From Cellulosimicrobium funkei (lineage in GTDB: Bacteria; Actinomycetota; Actinomycetes; Actinomycetales; Cellulomonadaceae): DNA of 64,000 bases. The notes beneath the pieces were generated by a model. That model did not search any database. It was not told where the DNA came from and saw nothing but the letters and a program-made list of their open reading frames with translations. Positions 16,894-25,476 of this stretch are shown here, one piece after another. How positions within the stretch are numbered: the first letter of the stretch is position 1; every line of letters begins with the position of its first letter. The position numbers and the translations under genes were made by a program. The stretch is taken from positions 248,001 to 312,000 of the forward strand of contig NZ_SOZH01000007.1 of assembly GCF_004519295.1 (NCBI RefSeq), read 5' to 3'.

Positions 16894-17628
16894 TCAGGCC
16901 AGGGGCTGGCGGTCCGCCCAGTCGGCGAGCGTCGTGCGCGGGCCCGTGAAGAACGGGACCTCCTCGCGCACGTGGCGGCGCGCCTCGGTCGCGCGCAGCT
17001 CGCGCATGAGGTCGACGATGCGGTGCAGCTCGTCGGCCTCGAACGCGAGGATCCACTCGTAGTCGCCGAGCGCGAACGACGCGACCGTGTTGGCCCGCAC
17101 GTCCGGGTAGTCCTTCGCCGCGAGGCCGTGGTCGCGCAGCATGGTGCGGCGCTCGGCGTCGGGCAGGAGGTACCAGTCGTACGAGCGCACGAACGGGTAG
17201 ACCGACAGGTAGTCGCGCGGCTCCTCGCCCGCGAGGAACGCGGGCACGTGCCCCCGGTTGAACTCCGCCGGACGGTGCAGCGCCACGTTCGACCACACGG
17301 GCTCGAGGTGCGCGCCCAGGCCGCTCGCGCGCAGGTGCTGGTAGGCACGCTGCACCGACTCGACCGTCGGGCCGTGCCACCACACCATGAGGTCGGCGTC
17401 CGAGCGCAGGCCCGCGACGTCGTACCAGCCGCGCACGACGAGGTCGCCGTCCGTCGCGGACGGGTCGTCACCGCCGCCGACGGCGGCCAGCGCGTCGGCC
17501 ACGAGGCCCGCGCGCTCGTCCGCGTCGGCGGGCAGGGGCGCCGCCGTCGCGAAGACGGACCACATCGCGTAGCGGATGGTGGTGTTGATCTGCTCGTGGT
17601 CCGCGGGTACGCGCGCGGCGTCGTTCAT
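16894..17628 (-). CDS. hemQ: Coproheme decarboxylase HemQ
   Basis: A 244-residue chlorite-dismutase-family enzyme that converts coproheme III to haem b with peroxide, the last step of the coproporphyrin-dependent pathway of Gram-positive bacteria. Key residues seen are Tyr144 in [13 protein letters not shown] (radical/proton shuttle) and His167 in MLRDHG (proximal haem ligand); the ferredoxin-like repeats ([22 protein letters not shown] and [15 protein letters not shown]) are complete. ATG at 17628 is 41 bp after the stop of cpfC, so the two form an operon catalysing successive steps. Confidence 0.93.
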   Translation of the reverse strand: MNDAARVPADHEQINTTIRYAMWSVFATAAPLPADADERAGLVADALAAVGGGDDPSATDGDLVVRGWYDVAGLRSDADLMVWWHGPTVESVQRAYQHLRASGLGAHLEPVWSNVALHRPAEFNRGHVPAFLAGEEPRDYLSVYPFVRSYDWYLLPDAERRTMLRDHGLAAKDYPDVRANTVASFALGDYEWILAFEADELHRIVDLMRELRATEARRHVREEVPFFTGPRTTLADWADRQPLA

Positions 17629-17669
17629 CGGGGTTCCTCTCGGGTCCGTGCGGGGGTGTCCGCCGGGGT

Positions 17670-18911
17670 TCAGCTGTGGATGTCCGTGCTGCACAGCGCC
17701 GGGACGCCGCTCGGCTCGCCGTCGCGGCGCAGGCAGCAGCCCGGCGCGCACACCGAGCGGAACGCGGGCAGCGCGCCGACCGTGGCCTGCTCGACTTCCT
17801 CGCCGCGCGCGAGCGCCGCGCGCTCGACGAGCAGGTCGACGAGACCGCGCACGAACGGCTCGCGCGTGCTCACGGTGCCCGCGCGGACCGCGGTCATCCC
17901 GAGCTCCGTCGCCGTCTCCATCGCCTCGGTGTCGAGGTCGTACGCGACCTCCATGTGGTCGGAGACGAAGCCGATCGGCGACAGCACGACGTCGCGGACG
18001 CCGTCCTGCGCGAGGGCCTCCAGGTGGTCGTTCACGTCGGGCTCGAGCCACGGCTGGCTCGGCGGGCCGGACCGCGAGCAGTACGCGAGGTCCCACGCGA
18101 CGTCGTGGCCCAGGCGCGCCGAGACCTCCGCGGCGATGACGCGCGCGAGGTCGAGGTGCTGCTCGGAGTACGTCGCGAACGAGATGCGCGACGCCGCCTC
18201 CATCGTGTCCGGGATGGAGTGCGTGACGAACACGAGCCGCGCGGCAGCGCCGTCGCCGCCCTTGTCCGCGAGCGCCGCGTAGCCGTCGAGCACCGCGTCG
18301 ACGTTCGCCTGCGCGAAGCCCGGGTGGTTGAAGTACGAGCGCACCTTGTCGAACTGCACGCCCGTCGAGCCGTCGGGACCGAGCTGGCCGCGCCCGTCGA
18401 GGACGACCGCGAGGTCCTCGCGGTACTGGCGGCAGCCCGAGTACGACGAGTACGCGGACGTCACGAGCGCGACGGCGTTCTTCGCGCCCAGCGCCTCGAG
18501 CTCGTCGATCGCGTCGGTCGTGTACGGCTCCCAGTTGCGGTTGCCCCACACGACGGGCAGCTCGACGCCGCGGCGCGCGAGCTCGGCCTCGATCGCCGCC
18601 TTGAGCGCGAGGTTCTGCTCGTTGATAGGGCTCTTGCCGCCGAAGCCGTAGTAGTGCTCGCCGACCTCCTCGAGGCGCGAGTCCGGGATGCCCTTGCCCG
18701 CGGTGACGTTGCGCAGGAACGGCACGACGTCCTCGGGCTTGTTGGGCCCGCCGAACGAGTACAGCAGCAGCGCGTCGTACGGGCGCAGGTCGGGCGCAGG
18801 GCCGGGGTCGACGGCGCTCGCGGGGGTGGCGGCGGGCTCGACGGGCTCAGCGGCCCGGCCCGTGTCGGCAGTGACGTCCTGGGGGGAGAACGGGGGCATG
18901 CTCCCGATCAT
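17670..18911 (-). CDS. cpfC: Coproporphyrin III ferrochelatase
   Basis: A 413-residue ferrochelatase that inserts iron into coproporphyrin III, feeding Hem[26 protein letters not shown] opens the fold, [14 protein letters not shown] follows, and the catalytic His lies in [14 protein letters not shown] with the late Glu in the EAL region. Cysteines in [10 protein letters not shown] and near the end (CAPGCC) match the [2Fe-2S] ligands of actinobacterial CpfC. A ~45-residue Ala/Pro/Asp-rich N-terminal extension is not conserved. I chose ATG 18911, which has AGGAG 8 nt upstream; ATG 18899 is also possible. Confidence 0.92.
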   Translation of the reverse strand: MIGSMPPFSPQDVTADTGRAAEPVEPAATPASAVDPGPAPDLRPYDALLLYSFGGPNKPEDVVPFLRNVTAGKGIPDSRLEEVGEHYYGFGGKSPINEQNLALKAAIEAELARRGVELPVVWGNRNWEPYTTDAIDELEALGAKNAVALVTSAYSSYSGCRQYREDLAVVLDGRGQLGPDGSTGVQFDKVRSYFNHPGFAQANVDAVLDGYAALADKGGDGAAARLVFVTHSIPDTMEAASRISFATYSEQHLDLARVIAAEVSARLGHDVAWDLAYCSRSGPPSQPWLEPDVNDHLEALAQDGVRDVVLSPIGFVSDHMEVAYDLDTEAMETATELGMTAVRAGTVSTREPFVRGLVDLLVERAALARGEEVEQATVGALPAFRSVCAPGCCLRRDGEPSGVPALCSTDIHS

Positions 18912-18957
18912 GGCACCCGCTCCTGAGCCCGTTCGTCCGGAAGCGGGCACCTCGGAC

Positions 18958-18983
18958 GTGACATTGACGGGACAGAGTGTCAC
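18958..18983. promoter_or_regulatory. GTGACA-N14-TGTCAC inverted repeat between cpfC and DUF2804 genes
   Basis: Six-base arms GTGACA (18958-18963) and TGTCAC (18978-18983) flank 14 bp containing TTGACG, which could be a plus-strand -35. It sits about 47 bp before cpfC and upstream of TAGACT (19012-19017), the probable -10 for DUF2804. Possible operator for either divergent gene; the binding protein is unknown. Confidence 0.3.
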
Positions 18984-19100
18984 CTCGTCCCTCGCGTGGC
19001 CGGTCGCACCCTAGACTCGGGCCGCTCGTCCCTCGGGCCGCGCCGTGGGCACCGACGCCCGCGCACGAGCCGCCCGAGCCGACCACGTGGAGGTGGAGCC

Positions 19101-20141
19101 GTGCCGCTCCCGGAGATCACCGAGCGCGTGCCGCTCACGCGCCCCGACGGCCGCCTCGACCGCCGGGCCGTCGGCTGGGCCCGCCGGCCTCTCGTCGACA
19201 CCGACGCGATCGGGCGGCGCGGCGCGGGCGGCCCGCGCCGGTTCGGCCGGAACAAGCGCTGGGAGTACTGGGGCGTGACCACCCCGACGCACGTCCTCGC
19301 CCTCACCGTCTCCTCGATCGACTACGCCGCGGTGCACGAGGTGTGGGTCCTGGACCGGGAGTCGGGCCGGACGTGGGGTGCCGGCGCGACCGTGGTGCCG
19401 GCGCGCGGCGTCGAGCTCCCCGGCACGCTGGGCGACGGCCCGGCGCGCGCCCGGGCGAGGAACCTCGCGATCGACCTCGACGAGGTCGACGGCGGCACGC
19501 GCCTGCGGGCGCGCACGCGCGACGTCTCGTTCGACGTCGTCGCCACGCTGCCGCCGGGTCACGAGCGGCTCGCGGTGGTGGTCCCGTGGAGCGACACGCG
19601 GTTCCAGTACACGGTCAAGGACGTGGCCCGCCCGGCGCACGGAACGCTGTGGGTCGACGGCCGGACGGTCGACGTGCCGGCCGGGTCGTCGTGGGCCGTG
19701 CTCGACCACGGGCGCGGCCGCTGGCCGTACGACGTCCGGTGGAACTGGGGCGCGGGCTCGGGCGAGAGCCACGGCCGGGTCGTCGGGATCCAGGTGGGCG
19801 GCCGCTGGACGGTCGGCACGGGCTCGACCGAGAACGCGGTCCTCGTCGACGGGCGCCTCCACCACCTCCCCGACGAGCTCGTGTGGGACTACGACCTCGC
19901 CGACCCGGACCGGCCGTGGCGCGTCAGCGGCGGCGGCCTGGACGCGACGTTCGTGCCCTTCCACACCAAGGTCACGCGCACGCACCTCGGCGTCGTCTCG
20001 TCGTCGACCGACCAGTGCTTCGGGCACTGGTCGGGCACGTTCACCCCGCCGGCCGCGCCGGGAGCGGGCGGTACCCCGCCCGCGCCGGTGCGGTTCGACG
20101 GGCTCGTCGGCTGGGCCGAGGAGGTCCACAACCGCTGGTGA
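19101..20141 (+). CDS. DUF2804 family protein
   Basis: A 346-residue protein matching the DUF2804 family (EITERVPLTRPDGRLDRRAVGWARRPL at the start; RWEYWGVTTPTHVLALTVSSIDYA; WNWGAGSG). The fold resembles hydroxyneurosporene-synthase/lipocalin-like beta barrels, but no member has a proven reaction in this context. No signal peptide or helix is seen. GTG at 19101 has GGAGGTGGAG just upstream. It is divergent from cpfC. Confidence 0.85.
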   Translation: MPLPEITERVPLTRPDGRLDRRAVGWARRPLVDTDAIGRRGAGGPRRFGRNKRWEYWGVTTPTHVLALTVSSIDYAAVHEVWVLDRESGRTWGAGATVVPARGVELPGTLGDGPARARARNLAIDLDEVDGGTRLRARTRDVSFDVVATLPPGHERLAVVVPWSDTRFQYTVKDVARPAHGTLWVDGRTVDVPAGSSWAVLDHGRGRWPYDVRWNWGAGSGESHGRVVGIQVGGRWTVGTGSTENAVLVDGRLHHLPDELVWDYDLADPDRPWRVSGGGLDATFVPFHTKVTRTHLGVVSSSTDQCFGHWSGTFTPPAAPGAGGTPPAPVRFDGLVGWAEEVHNRW

Positions 20142-20303
20142 CCGCCCCGCACCCCGGCCCGGCTTGCCAGTCCCCCGCCCCTGCCTAGCGTGGGGAGCGT
20201 CCCGACGGCACCGACGCCGTCGGGCGTGCCCCGCGACGACGGCGACCCGTCCGCGGCGGCCGTGCCGGCACCGGAGCCGGCGCCGGTGGGAAAGGGGAGT
20301 CTC

Positions 20304-21611
20304 ATGCAGGCACGACGAGGACGGTTCAGCGCGGGGACGACGGGGGTCGCGGCCGCCGCGGCGCTCGTGATGCTCCTGCCGCTCGGCGGCGGAGGCGAGC
20401 GCGGCGACGACCGGGGCGGCGACCGCGGCGGCGGCCAGGGCCACGGGAACGACCGCGCCCGCAACGTCATCTTCATCCAGGGCGACGGGCTCGGGCTCTC
20501 GCACCGCGAGCTCATCCGGCTCGCGACGGTCGGCAAGGACGGGCAGCTCGCGATGGACTCGCTCGAGCACGCCGGGTGGACCACGACGGACTCGGCCGAC
20601 CCCGAGGAGGCCGTCACGGACTCCGCGGCGGGCGCCACGGCGTTCGCGTCCGGGGTCCGGACGTACAACGGGGCGGTGGGCGTCGACGTCGACGGCAACC
20701 CGGTCCCGACGCTCCTCGAGGCGGCCCGGGGCGCGGGCAAGGCCACCGGGCTCGTCACGACGGCGCAGGTCACCGACGCGACGCCCGCGGCGTTCGGCGC
20801 GCACGTGCCCGACCGCGGCGACCAGAGCGAGATCGCGCGCCAGCTCCTGGAGGGCTCGCGGCCCGACGTCGTCCTCGGCGGCGGCGAGGACTGGTGGTAC
20901 CCGGCGGGCGACCCCGGCGCGTGGGAGGACAACCCCGCGAAGGACCCGACCGAGCAGAGCAAGGGGACGAAGGGGAACCTGGTCGAGCGCGCGCAGGACC
21001 TCGGCTACACGTACGTGAGCGACGCCGAGGGGCTCGCGGACGCGCGCGGGCGCAAGCTGCTCGGCCTGTTCGCGAACGAGGAGATGTTCGAGCAGCGCAA
21101 CGAGGGCGAGGGCGACCTGTACGAGCCGGAGGTGCCGCTCGTCGACATGACGGCCAAGGCGCTCGACGTGCTGTCGCGCGACCGCGACGGGTTCTTCCTG
21201 CTCGTCGAGGAGGAGGGCGTGGACGAGTTCGCGCACCGCTCCAACGCGACGCGCACGATCCAGGCCGGGCAGGCGCTCGACGAGACCGTCGCGCTGGCGC
21301 TGGAGTTCCAGAAGCGGAACCGGGACACGCTCGTGCTGGTCGTGGGCGACCACGCGACGGGCGGGCTCGCCATCGAGAACGTCGATTCCGCGGACGAGGG
21401 CGGCGAGGGCGCGACGGCCGAGGACGGCCCGTTCGACCTCGCGGGCTCCGACCTGCAGCTCACGGTCGACTGGACGACGGGCGGCCACACGGGCGAGGCG
21501 ACGCCGATCACCGCGCAGGGCCCGGGCGCCGCACGCCTCGCGGGCGCGCAGCGCAACACCGACGTCCACGACGCCGTCCTGCGCGCGCTGCAGCCCCGCG
21601 GTCGCGGCTGA
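20304..21611 (+). CDS. Secreted alkaline phosphatase
   Basis: A 435-residue PhoA-superfamily phosphomonoesterase. An N-terminal Arg/Gly region and hydrophobic segment (residues ~14-28, VAAAAALVMLLPL) act as signal peptide or anchor. Metal and catalytic motifs are NVIFIQGDGLGLSH (Asp), TDSAAGATAFASG (Ser nucleophile), LVEEEGVDEFAH (Asp/Glu, His), VVGDHATGG (Asp-His) and GGHTGEATP (His). It releases phosphate outside the cell. ATG at 20304 follows AAAGGGGAG. No Pho box could be recognised upstream. It ends before a long inverted repeat. Confidence 0.9.
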   Translation: MQARRGRFSAGTTGVAAAAALVMLLPLGGGGERGDDRGGDRGGGQGHGNDRARNVIFIQGDGLGLSHRELIRLATVGKDGQLAMDSLEHAGWTTTDSADPEEAVTDSAAGATAFASGVRTYNGAVGVDVDGNPVPTLLEAARGAGKATGLVTTAQVTDATPAAFGAHVPDRGDQSEIARQLLEGSRPDVVLGGGEDWWYPAGDPGAWEDNPAKDPTEQSKGTKGNLVERAQDLGYTYVSDAEGLADARGRKLLGLFANEEMFEQRNEGEGDLYEPEVPLVDMTAKALDVLSRDRDGFFLLVEEEGVDEFAHRSNATRTIQAGQALDETVALALEFQKRNRDTLVLVVGDHATGGLAIENVDSADEGGEGATAEDGPFDLAGSDLQLTVDWTTGGHTGEATPITAQGPGAARLAGAQRNTDVHDAVLRALQPRGRG

Positions 21612-21660
21612 GCCCCGGGGAGCCGCCCGGCCCCGCGCCGCCGTCCACGGGCCTGGCGCC

Positions 21661-21714
21661 GCCGAGCACGGGGTCGGCGACCGGATCGAGACGATTCCGG
21701 TCGCCGACCCCGTG
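21661..21714. terminator. Inverted repeat (GCCGAGCACGGG family) between phosphatase and permease genes
   Basis: Perfect 19-nt arms at 21667-21685 and 21696-21714 with a 10-nt loop; the pairing continues imperfectly outward to 21661. The left arm GCCGAGCACGGGGTC is shared with the repeat at 15793. It lies between converging genes and likely terminates both. Confidence 0.75.
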
Positions 21715-21779
21715 TTCGACGGAGGGGTGGGGGCGGAGAAGGGGGGTGCGGAGAGGGGGTGGGGGGCCGAGCGCTGGGG

Positions 21780-22841
21780 TCAGCCCTTGACCGCTCCTCC
21801 GAGGCCGGCGCCCTGGAGGAACATGCGCTGGAAGACGAGGAACAGGCCGACGGGGATGAGGGTCGAGATCGCGAGCGCGGCGAGGAAGACGCCAAGGTCG
21901 GTCGACGCCTCGATGGACGGCAGGCGCACGGACAGCGGCTGGATCGCCGGGTCCTTGAGGACGAGCAGCGGCCAGAGGAAGTCCTTCCAGGCCGCGATGA
22001 CCGCGAACACCGAGACGACGCCGACGATCGGGCGCGACATCGGCAGCACGACCGACCAGAACAGCCGGTACGGCCCGGCGCCGTCCATGCGCGCGGCCTC
22101 GAACACCTCGCGAGGGAGGCTGTCGAAGAACCGCTGGACGAGCAGCACGTTGAACGCGCTCGCGCCTGCGGGCAGCCACACGGCCCAGAAGCTGTTGATG
22201 AGCGAGCGCCCCAGCAGCGGCGGGTCGAGGATCGTCAGGTACAGCGGGACGAGCAGGACGATCGCGGGCACGAACATCGTCGACAGCACGAGCGCCTGCA
22301 CGACCTTCCCGTACCGCGGGCGCAGCACGGACAGCGCGTAGCCGCCCGTCGTCGCGACGAGGATCTGCGACGCCCACGACCCGACCGCGAGCCAGATCGT
22401 GTTGAGGAAGTACCGGCTGACCTGGACGTCGTTCCACGCCTTGTCGAGGTTGTCCCACGCGATGCCGTTCGGGAAGACGGCCATCGGCGTGCGGAGGATG
22501 TCCTGCGTCGGGGTGACGGCGTACTTCGCGAGCAGCAGCATCGGGCCGAGGCCCGCGACGACGAGGACCACGAGCAGCAGGACGTGAGTCGTGCCCATCC
22601 CCCACCGCACGGACGGGCGGCGCCAGTCCGCCTCGGAGAGCGCGCCGCGGTCCTCGACGCCGTCGAGCGCCTTGCGGCGGCGCGCGCGCAGCCGTCGGCG
22701 GTCCGCCTCACGACGGGTGCGGCTCGCCTCCGCGGCGCGGCGAGCGGTGCCCGCCGGGTCGTCGGCGGCGTCCGTCGCCGCCGCGGAGTCCTGCGAGACG
22801 ACGCCGATCTCGCTCGGGTTGTCGGTGGGCGAGAGGGTCAT
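21780..22841 (-). CDS. Sugar ABC transporter permease, MalG type
   Basis: A 353-residue permease with an unusually long charged N-terminal cytoplasmic region (~85 residues, rich in Arg and Ala) before the first membrane helix HVLLLVVLVVAGLGPMLLL. The EAA loop REVFEAARMDGAGPYRLFWSVVLP is intact, and the end QGAGLGGAVKG is typical. Its ATG overlaps the preceding permease stop (ATGA), so the two are coupled. It is the last gene of the GH13-containing operon and should form the alpha-glucoside channel with its neighbour. Confidence 0.85.
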   Translation of the reverse strand: MTLSPTDNPSEIGVVSQDSAAATDAADDPAGTARRAAEASRTRREADRRRLRARRRKALDGVEDRGALSEADWRRPSVRWGMGTTHVLLLVVLVVAGLGPMLLLAKYAVTPTQDILRTPMAVFPNGIAWDNLDKAWNDVQVSRYFLNTIWLAVGSWASQILVATTGGYALSVLRPRYGKVVQALVLSTMFVPAIVLLVPLYLTILDPPLLGRSLINSFWAVWLPAGASAFNVLLVQRFFDSLPREVFEAARMDGAGPYRLFWSVVLPMSRPIVGVVSVFAVIAAWKDFLWPLLVLKDPAIQPLSVRLPSIEASTDLGVFLAALAISTLIPVGLFLVFQRMFLQGAGLGGAVKG

Positions 22842-23803
22842 GACGTGCTCCAGGACCGGGTGAGCCGGAAGTAGAGGACCGAGAAGACGGCGAGGACGGC
22901 GGCGAGCATGATCGACAGCGCGGTCGCGGCCCCGTAGTCGCCGCCCAGGCTGTTCTGGAAGGCGTAGCGGTAGATGAGCAGCAGGATCGTCAGGGTCGCG
23001 TTGTTCGGCCCGCCGCCGGTGAAGAGGTAGGGCTCGAGGAAGACCTGCGCCGTGCCGATCACCTGGAGGATCAGGGTGATGAACAGGACGCCGCGCAGCG
23101 CGGGCAGCGTGACGTGCCAGATCTTGCGCCACAGCCCGGCGCCGTCGACCTCGGACGCGTCGTAGAGCTCGGGCGGCACGCTCGTGAGCGCCGCGAGGTA
23201 GATGATGATCGTCCCGCCCGCGCCGGCCCACGTGGCCGCGAGCACGAGCGAGGGCATCGCGGTCGAGGCGTCCTGGAGCCACGGGTACGGGCCGAGCCCG
23301 ACCCAGCCGAGGATCGTGTTGAACACGCCCGTCGGGCTGCCGTTGTAGAAGAACTTCCACAGCAGCACCGCGACGACCGGCGGCACGACGACCGGCAGGT
23401 ACGCGAGCGCGGAGTACAGCCCGCGCGCCCGGCGGACCTCGCGCATGAGCACCGCGGCGACGAGCGGGATCGGGTAGCCGAACAGCAGCGCGAGGAACGC
23501 GAAGTAGAGCGTGTTCTTCACGGCCTTGCCCAGGAGCGGGTCGCTGAGCACCTGGCGGAAGTTGTCGAGCCCGACGAACGTCGGGTCGCTCACGAGGTTC
23601 GTCTCCTGGAAGCTCATGATCACCGCGCGCACGATCGGGAACCACGAGAAGACGCCGAAGATGAGGATCAGCGGGAGCAGGAACACGAGGTTGCTCAGGC
23701 CGCCGCCGCGGAACCACGTCACGGGGCTGCGGCGTCGGCCGCCGCGGTCGGCCCGCGCGTGCGAGGCGGGTCCCCGTCGCGGCGGGGCGGTGGTGGCGGT
23801 CAC
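22838..23803 (-). CDS. Sugar ABC transporter permease, MalF type
   Basis: A 321-residue permease with six membrane helices starting VFLLPLILIFGVFSWFPIVRA. The EAA loop PELYDASEVDGAGLWRKIWHVTLP is present and is followed by the usual FLEPYLFTGGGPNNAT motif. GTG at 23803 was taken as start from its position just before the basic N-terminal segment; no strong RBS is visible and hairpins lie upstream. Neighbouring gene order is binding protein, this permease, then the MalG-type permease. Confidence 0.85.
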   Translation of the reverse strand: MTATTAPPRRGPASHARADRGGRRRSPVTWFRGGGLSNLVFLLPLILIFGVFSWFPIVRAVIMSFQETNLVSDPTFVGLDNFRQVLSDPLLGKAVKNTLYFAFLALLFGYPIPLVAAVLMREVRRARGLYSALAYLPVVVPPVVAVLLWKFFYNGSPTGVFNTILGWVGLGPYPWLQDASTAMPSLVLAATWAGAGGTIIIYLAALTSVPPELYDASEVDGAGLWRKIWHVTLPALRGVLFITLILQVIGTAQVFLEPYLFTGGGPNNATLTILLLIYRYAFQNSLGGDYGAATALSIMLAAVLAVFSVLYFRLTRSWSTS

Positions 23804-23830
23804 GGGCGGACGTCCTTCGGTGCGGTGGGA

Positions 23831-23911
23831 GGTGCCCGACGACGCGAGGTGCGTCGCGCCGTCGGGCACCGGCGGGGTACGGATCGGCCGGCGGGGGGCG
23901 CCGCCGGCCGA
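23831..23911 (-). terminator. Two hairpins between binding-protein and permease genes
   Basis: The first has outer arms GGTGCCCGAC/GTCGGGCACC (23831-23840, 23861-23870) with an inner GACGC/GCGTC stem. The second has 11-nt arms at 23884-23894 and 23901-23911 (TCGGCCGGCGG) with a 6-nt loop. As in the cebE-cebF gap, they probably favour binding-protein mRNA over permease mRNA. Confidence 0.6.
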
Positions 23912-23966
23912 CCCGGGTCTGCGAGCCGGGACGCGCGGACGGTGTGCCCGCCCGCCCCGACGGGCG

Positions 23967-25367
23967 TCAGCCCTGGTCGAGCAGGGCCTGCGCCTCGGTG
24001 TTCGCCTGCTCCAGCAGCGCGTCCACGTCGGCGCTCTCGTCGGTGAGGACGGCCTGGACGACGGGGTCGAGCAGGGCGTAGATCTCCTGCGTCTTCTGCG
24101 ACGGCTCACCCACGAGCGGCAGGTCGAACATCGTGTCCGTGTAGCTCGTCATCTGGTCGAGCGGGACGTTGATGTAGTCCTTGATCCACTCCTGGTTCTG
24201 CTGGTACTGCTCCGGGGAGAACATCGGCAGGACCGGGGTGCCGACGGGCTGGTCGTTCGCGACGAGCGTCTCGGCGTCGGCGACGGCGCGCTTCTCGTCG
24301 ACGAGCTTGCCGAGGTAGAAGAAGTCGATCCACTTGATCGCGGCCTCCTTCTTCGCCTCGTCCACGTCCGCCGGCATCGCGGCGAGCGTGCCGCCGGTGA
24401 GGACGCCCGCGTCGTCGCCCTCGAGCGGGAGCGCCGCGAGGCCGTAGGTGGCAGGGTCGATCGCGTTCGTCTGGACGAGCGACGTGAAGACGTCCGAGCC
24501 CGACGTGTACATGGCGACCTGGCCCGCGGCGAACGCCTGGTTCATGGTCCCCCAGTCGAGGAGGAAGTTGCTCCCGAGGGAGTTGTCCTCCCAGCGCATG
24601 GCCTGGAGCCACTCGAGCGCTTCCTTGGTGCCGTCGTTCGTGAGCGTCGAGGTGGCGGTGCCGTCGTCGGCGACCTCCTGCGTCCGACCGCCGCGCGCGA
24701 ACGTGTTGACCGTGAGCTGCCAGCCGCCCGTGTTGTTCTGCGACATCTGCATGTAGCCCGCGACGCCCGGGTTGGCGTCCGCGATCTTCTTCGCGTCCTC
24801 GCGGACCTCGTCCCACGTGGTCGGCGGCTGGTCGGGGTCGAGGCCGGCGGACTCGAACAGCTCCCGGTTGTAGTGCAGGCCCACGCCGTACACGTTCTTC
24901 GCGGGGATCGCATAGACGTGGCCGTCGGAGCCCGTCCCGGCCTCGAGGATCGCCGGGTTGAACTTGTCGGCGTACGGCAGGGTCCGGAACTGCTCGTCGA
25001 GGTCGGCGAGCTGACCGTTCTCGACGAGCGTCTTGGCGTCGGTGAAGGGGATCTCGAAGACGTCGGGCAGCGTGCCGCCGGCGAGCTGCGGGGCGAACGT
25101 CGTCGCCTTCCACTCGTACTCCTCCGGCTGCACGTCGATGTCCGGGTTCGCGGCCTCGAACTCCTCGACCTGCGCGTTGAAGGCGTCGATCGCCTCCTGC
25201 TCGGAGCCCGGCAGGAGGGACACCACCTTGAGGGTGACCTTCCCGTCGCCGCCCGAGCCGCTGCTCTCGTCGTCGCTGCCCGAGCCGCCGCTCGAGCACG
25301 CGGCGAGCGTGCTGAACGCGAGCGCCCCCGCGAGGGTGAGGGCGGTCGCCTGACGTGTGGACTTCAT
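23967..25367 (-). CDS. Sugar ABC transporter binding lipoprotein
   Basis: A 466-residue SBP-family-1 lipoprotein. The signal ends in LAAC (Cys24) followed by a Ser/Gly/Asp linker. The mature domain has VSLLPGSEQEAIDAFNAQVEEFEAANPDIDV, LPDVFEIPFTDAKTL and VYAIPAKNVYGVGLHYNRELFE, the usual family landmarks. It follows the GH13 gene by 109 bp in the same direction. Co-location with an alpha-glucosidase suggests maltose, isomaltose, trehalose or similar alpha-glucosides; the ligand itself cannot be read. ATG at 25367. Confidence 0.85.
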   Translation of the reverse strand: MKSTRQATALTLAGALAFSTLAACSSGGSGSDDESSGSGGDGKVTLKVVSLLPGSEQEAIDAFNAQVEEFEAANPDIDVQPEEYEWKATTFAPQLAGGTLPDVFEIPFTDAKTLVENGQLADLDEQFRTLPYADKFNPAILEAGTGSDGHVYAIPAKNVYGVGLHYNRELFESAGLDPDQPPTTWDEVREDAKKIADANPGVAGYMQMSQNNTGGWQLTVNTFARGGRTQEVADDGTATSTLTNDGTKEALEWLQAMRWEDNSLGSNFLLDWGTMNQAFAAGQVAMYTSGSDVFTSLVQTNAIDPATYGLAALPLEGDDAGVLTGGTLAAMPADVDEAKKEAAIKWIDFFYLGKLVDEKRAVADAETLVANDQPVGTPVLPMFSPEQYQQNQEWIKDYINVPLDQMTSYTDTMFDLPLVGEPSQKTQEIYALLDPVVQAVLTDESADVDALLEQANTEAQALLDQG

Positions 25368-25476
25368 CGTCGCTCCTGGGTTCCGGTGGTGCTGGGTGGG
25401 TTACGGGGTGCTGGGTAGCGGGTGCGGGTCGGGGGCCGGGGCCCCGCGGCCCGGGTTCTCGTGGCGGTCGCCGCGG

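Noticed and set aside
18996-19100. Longer N-terminus for the DUF2804 protein
   Set aside because: The added 35 residues are Arg/Ser/Pro-rich and unconserved, while GTG 19101 has a strong RBS.
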